Below, in pieces: positions 5,607 through 5,659 of a DNA stretch of 5,659 nt (position 1 is the first letter of the stretch; the number at the start of each line of letters is the position of its first letter). Origin of the DNA: an uncultured Eubacteriales bacterium (lineage in GTDB: Bacteria; Bacillota; Clostridia; Oscillospirales; CAG-272); assembly GCA_900556615.1 (NCBI GenBank), contig USPP01000129.1, positions 1 through 5,659 on the forward strand. The letters are read 5' to 3'. Under the pieces are notes generated by a model. The model had not been told where the DNA came from, did no database searches, and worked only from the letters and a program-made list of their open reading frames with translations. A program made the translations under genes and the position numbers.

Positions 5607-5659
5607 TTATACATCAAGCTTACCTGATAAAATACGTACAACGGTATGCGCCTGATGCG
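5607..5659 (-). CDS. C-terminal end of an upstream thi operon gene, probably ThiF (partial, runs off right edge)
   Basis: The minus strand enters the window in an open frame that ends at a TAA (5607-5609), 25 bases before the thiG start. The 16 visible codons read [16 protein letters not shown]. This resembles the tail of clostridial ThiF-type adenylyltransferases, which end in a helix of the form AHQANxVxRxLxG, and thiF directly before thiG is a common clostridial order. ThiF adenylates the C-terminal glycine of the sulfur carrier ThiS, which feeds sulfur to ThiG. Only the last residues are visible, with no catalytic motif, so the assignment rests on a weak tail match plus context. A competing frame through the same bases (from about 5641) merely extends thiG upstream and is less likely, because thiG has its own ribosome binding site and a family-typical start at 5581. 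Confidence 0.5.
   Translation of the reverse strand, partial: HQAHTVVRILSGKLDV

Overview
This window is most of a bacterial thiamine (vitamin B1) biosynthesis locus, with every recognisable gene on the minus strand. Moderate GC, short intergenic gaps with strong AGGAGG-type ribosome binding sites, the order (thiF)-thiG-thiH-thiE-thiD followed by thiC, and a short ThiC without the long proteobacterial N-terminal region all suggest a Clostridia-type Firmicute. This assignment is an inference from protein style and gene order. No species marker is present.

From the right edge, in the direction of transcription: the last 16 codons of an upstream gene, probably thiF (5607-5659); thiG, thiazole synthase (4811-5581); thiH, radical-SAM tyrosine lyase (3544-4800); thiE, thiamine phosphate synthase (2896-3531); thiD, HMP/HMP-P kinase (2084-2899). 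The spacing is very tight: the thiG and thiH stop codons lie inside or against the next gene's ribosome binding site, and thiE and thiD overlap as ATGA. This looks like one translationally coupled operon. A 73-bp palindromic repeat starts 3 bases after the thiD stop. It is followed by a leader of about 190 bases holding a small open frame, and then by thiC (510-1814).

thiC is interrupted. At codon 322 there is an in-frame TGA where the family has a conserved glycine, and the same frame then continues with textbook ThiC sequence to a normal end at codon 434. The truncated product would lack the C-terminal Fe-S cluster cysteines. TGA is the genuine stop of thiG, thiH and thiE in this window, so a recoded genetic code is unlikely. 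A nonsense mutation or a sequencing error is the simplest reading. If it is real, the thiazole branch and the coupling step are intact while de novo pyrimidine (HMP-P) synthesis is lost, and the cell would depend on HMP salvage through ThiD.

Below thiC, positions 1-509 hold no convincing intact gene. They contain a second, diverged copy of the palindromic repeat in opposite orientation (421-480), a possible frameshifted gene remnant (263-477), a strong terminator-like palindrome (258-308), and a short open frame running off the left edge. thiC and its leader are therefore bracketed by inverted copies of one small repeat. I see no TPP riboswitch, tRNA, CRISPR array or complete transposase, and no clearly novel multi-gene system. 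The points worth a second look are the thiC stop and the repeats around it.
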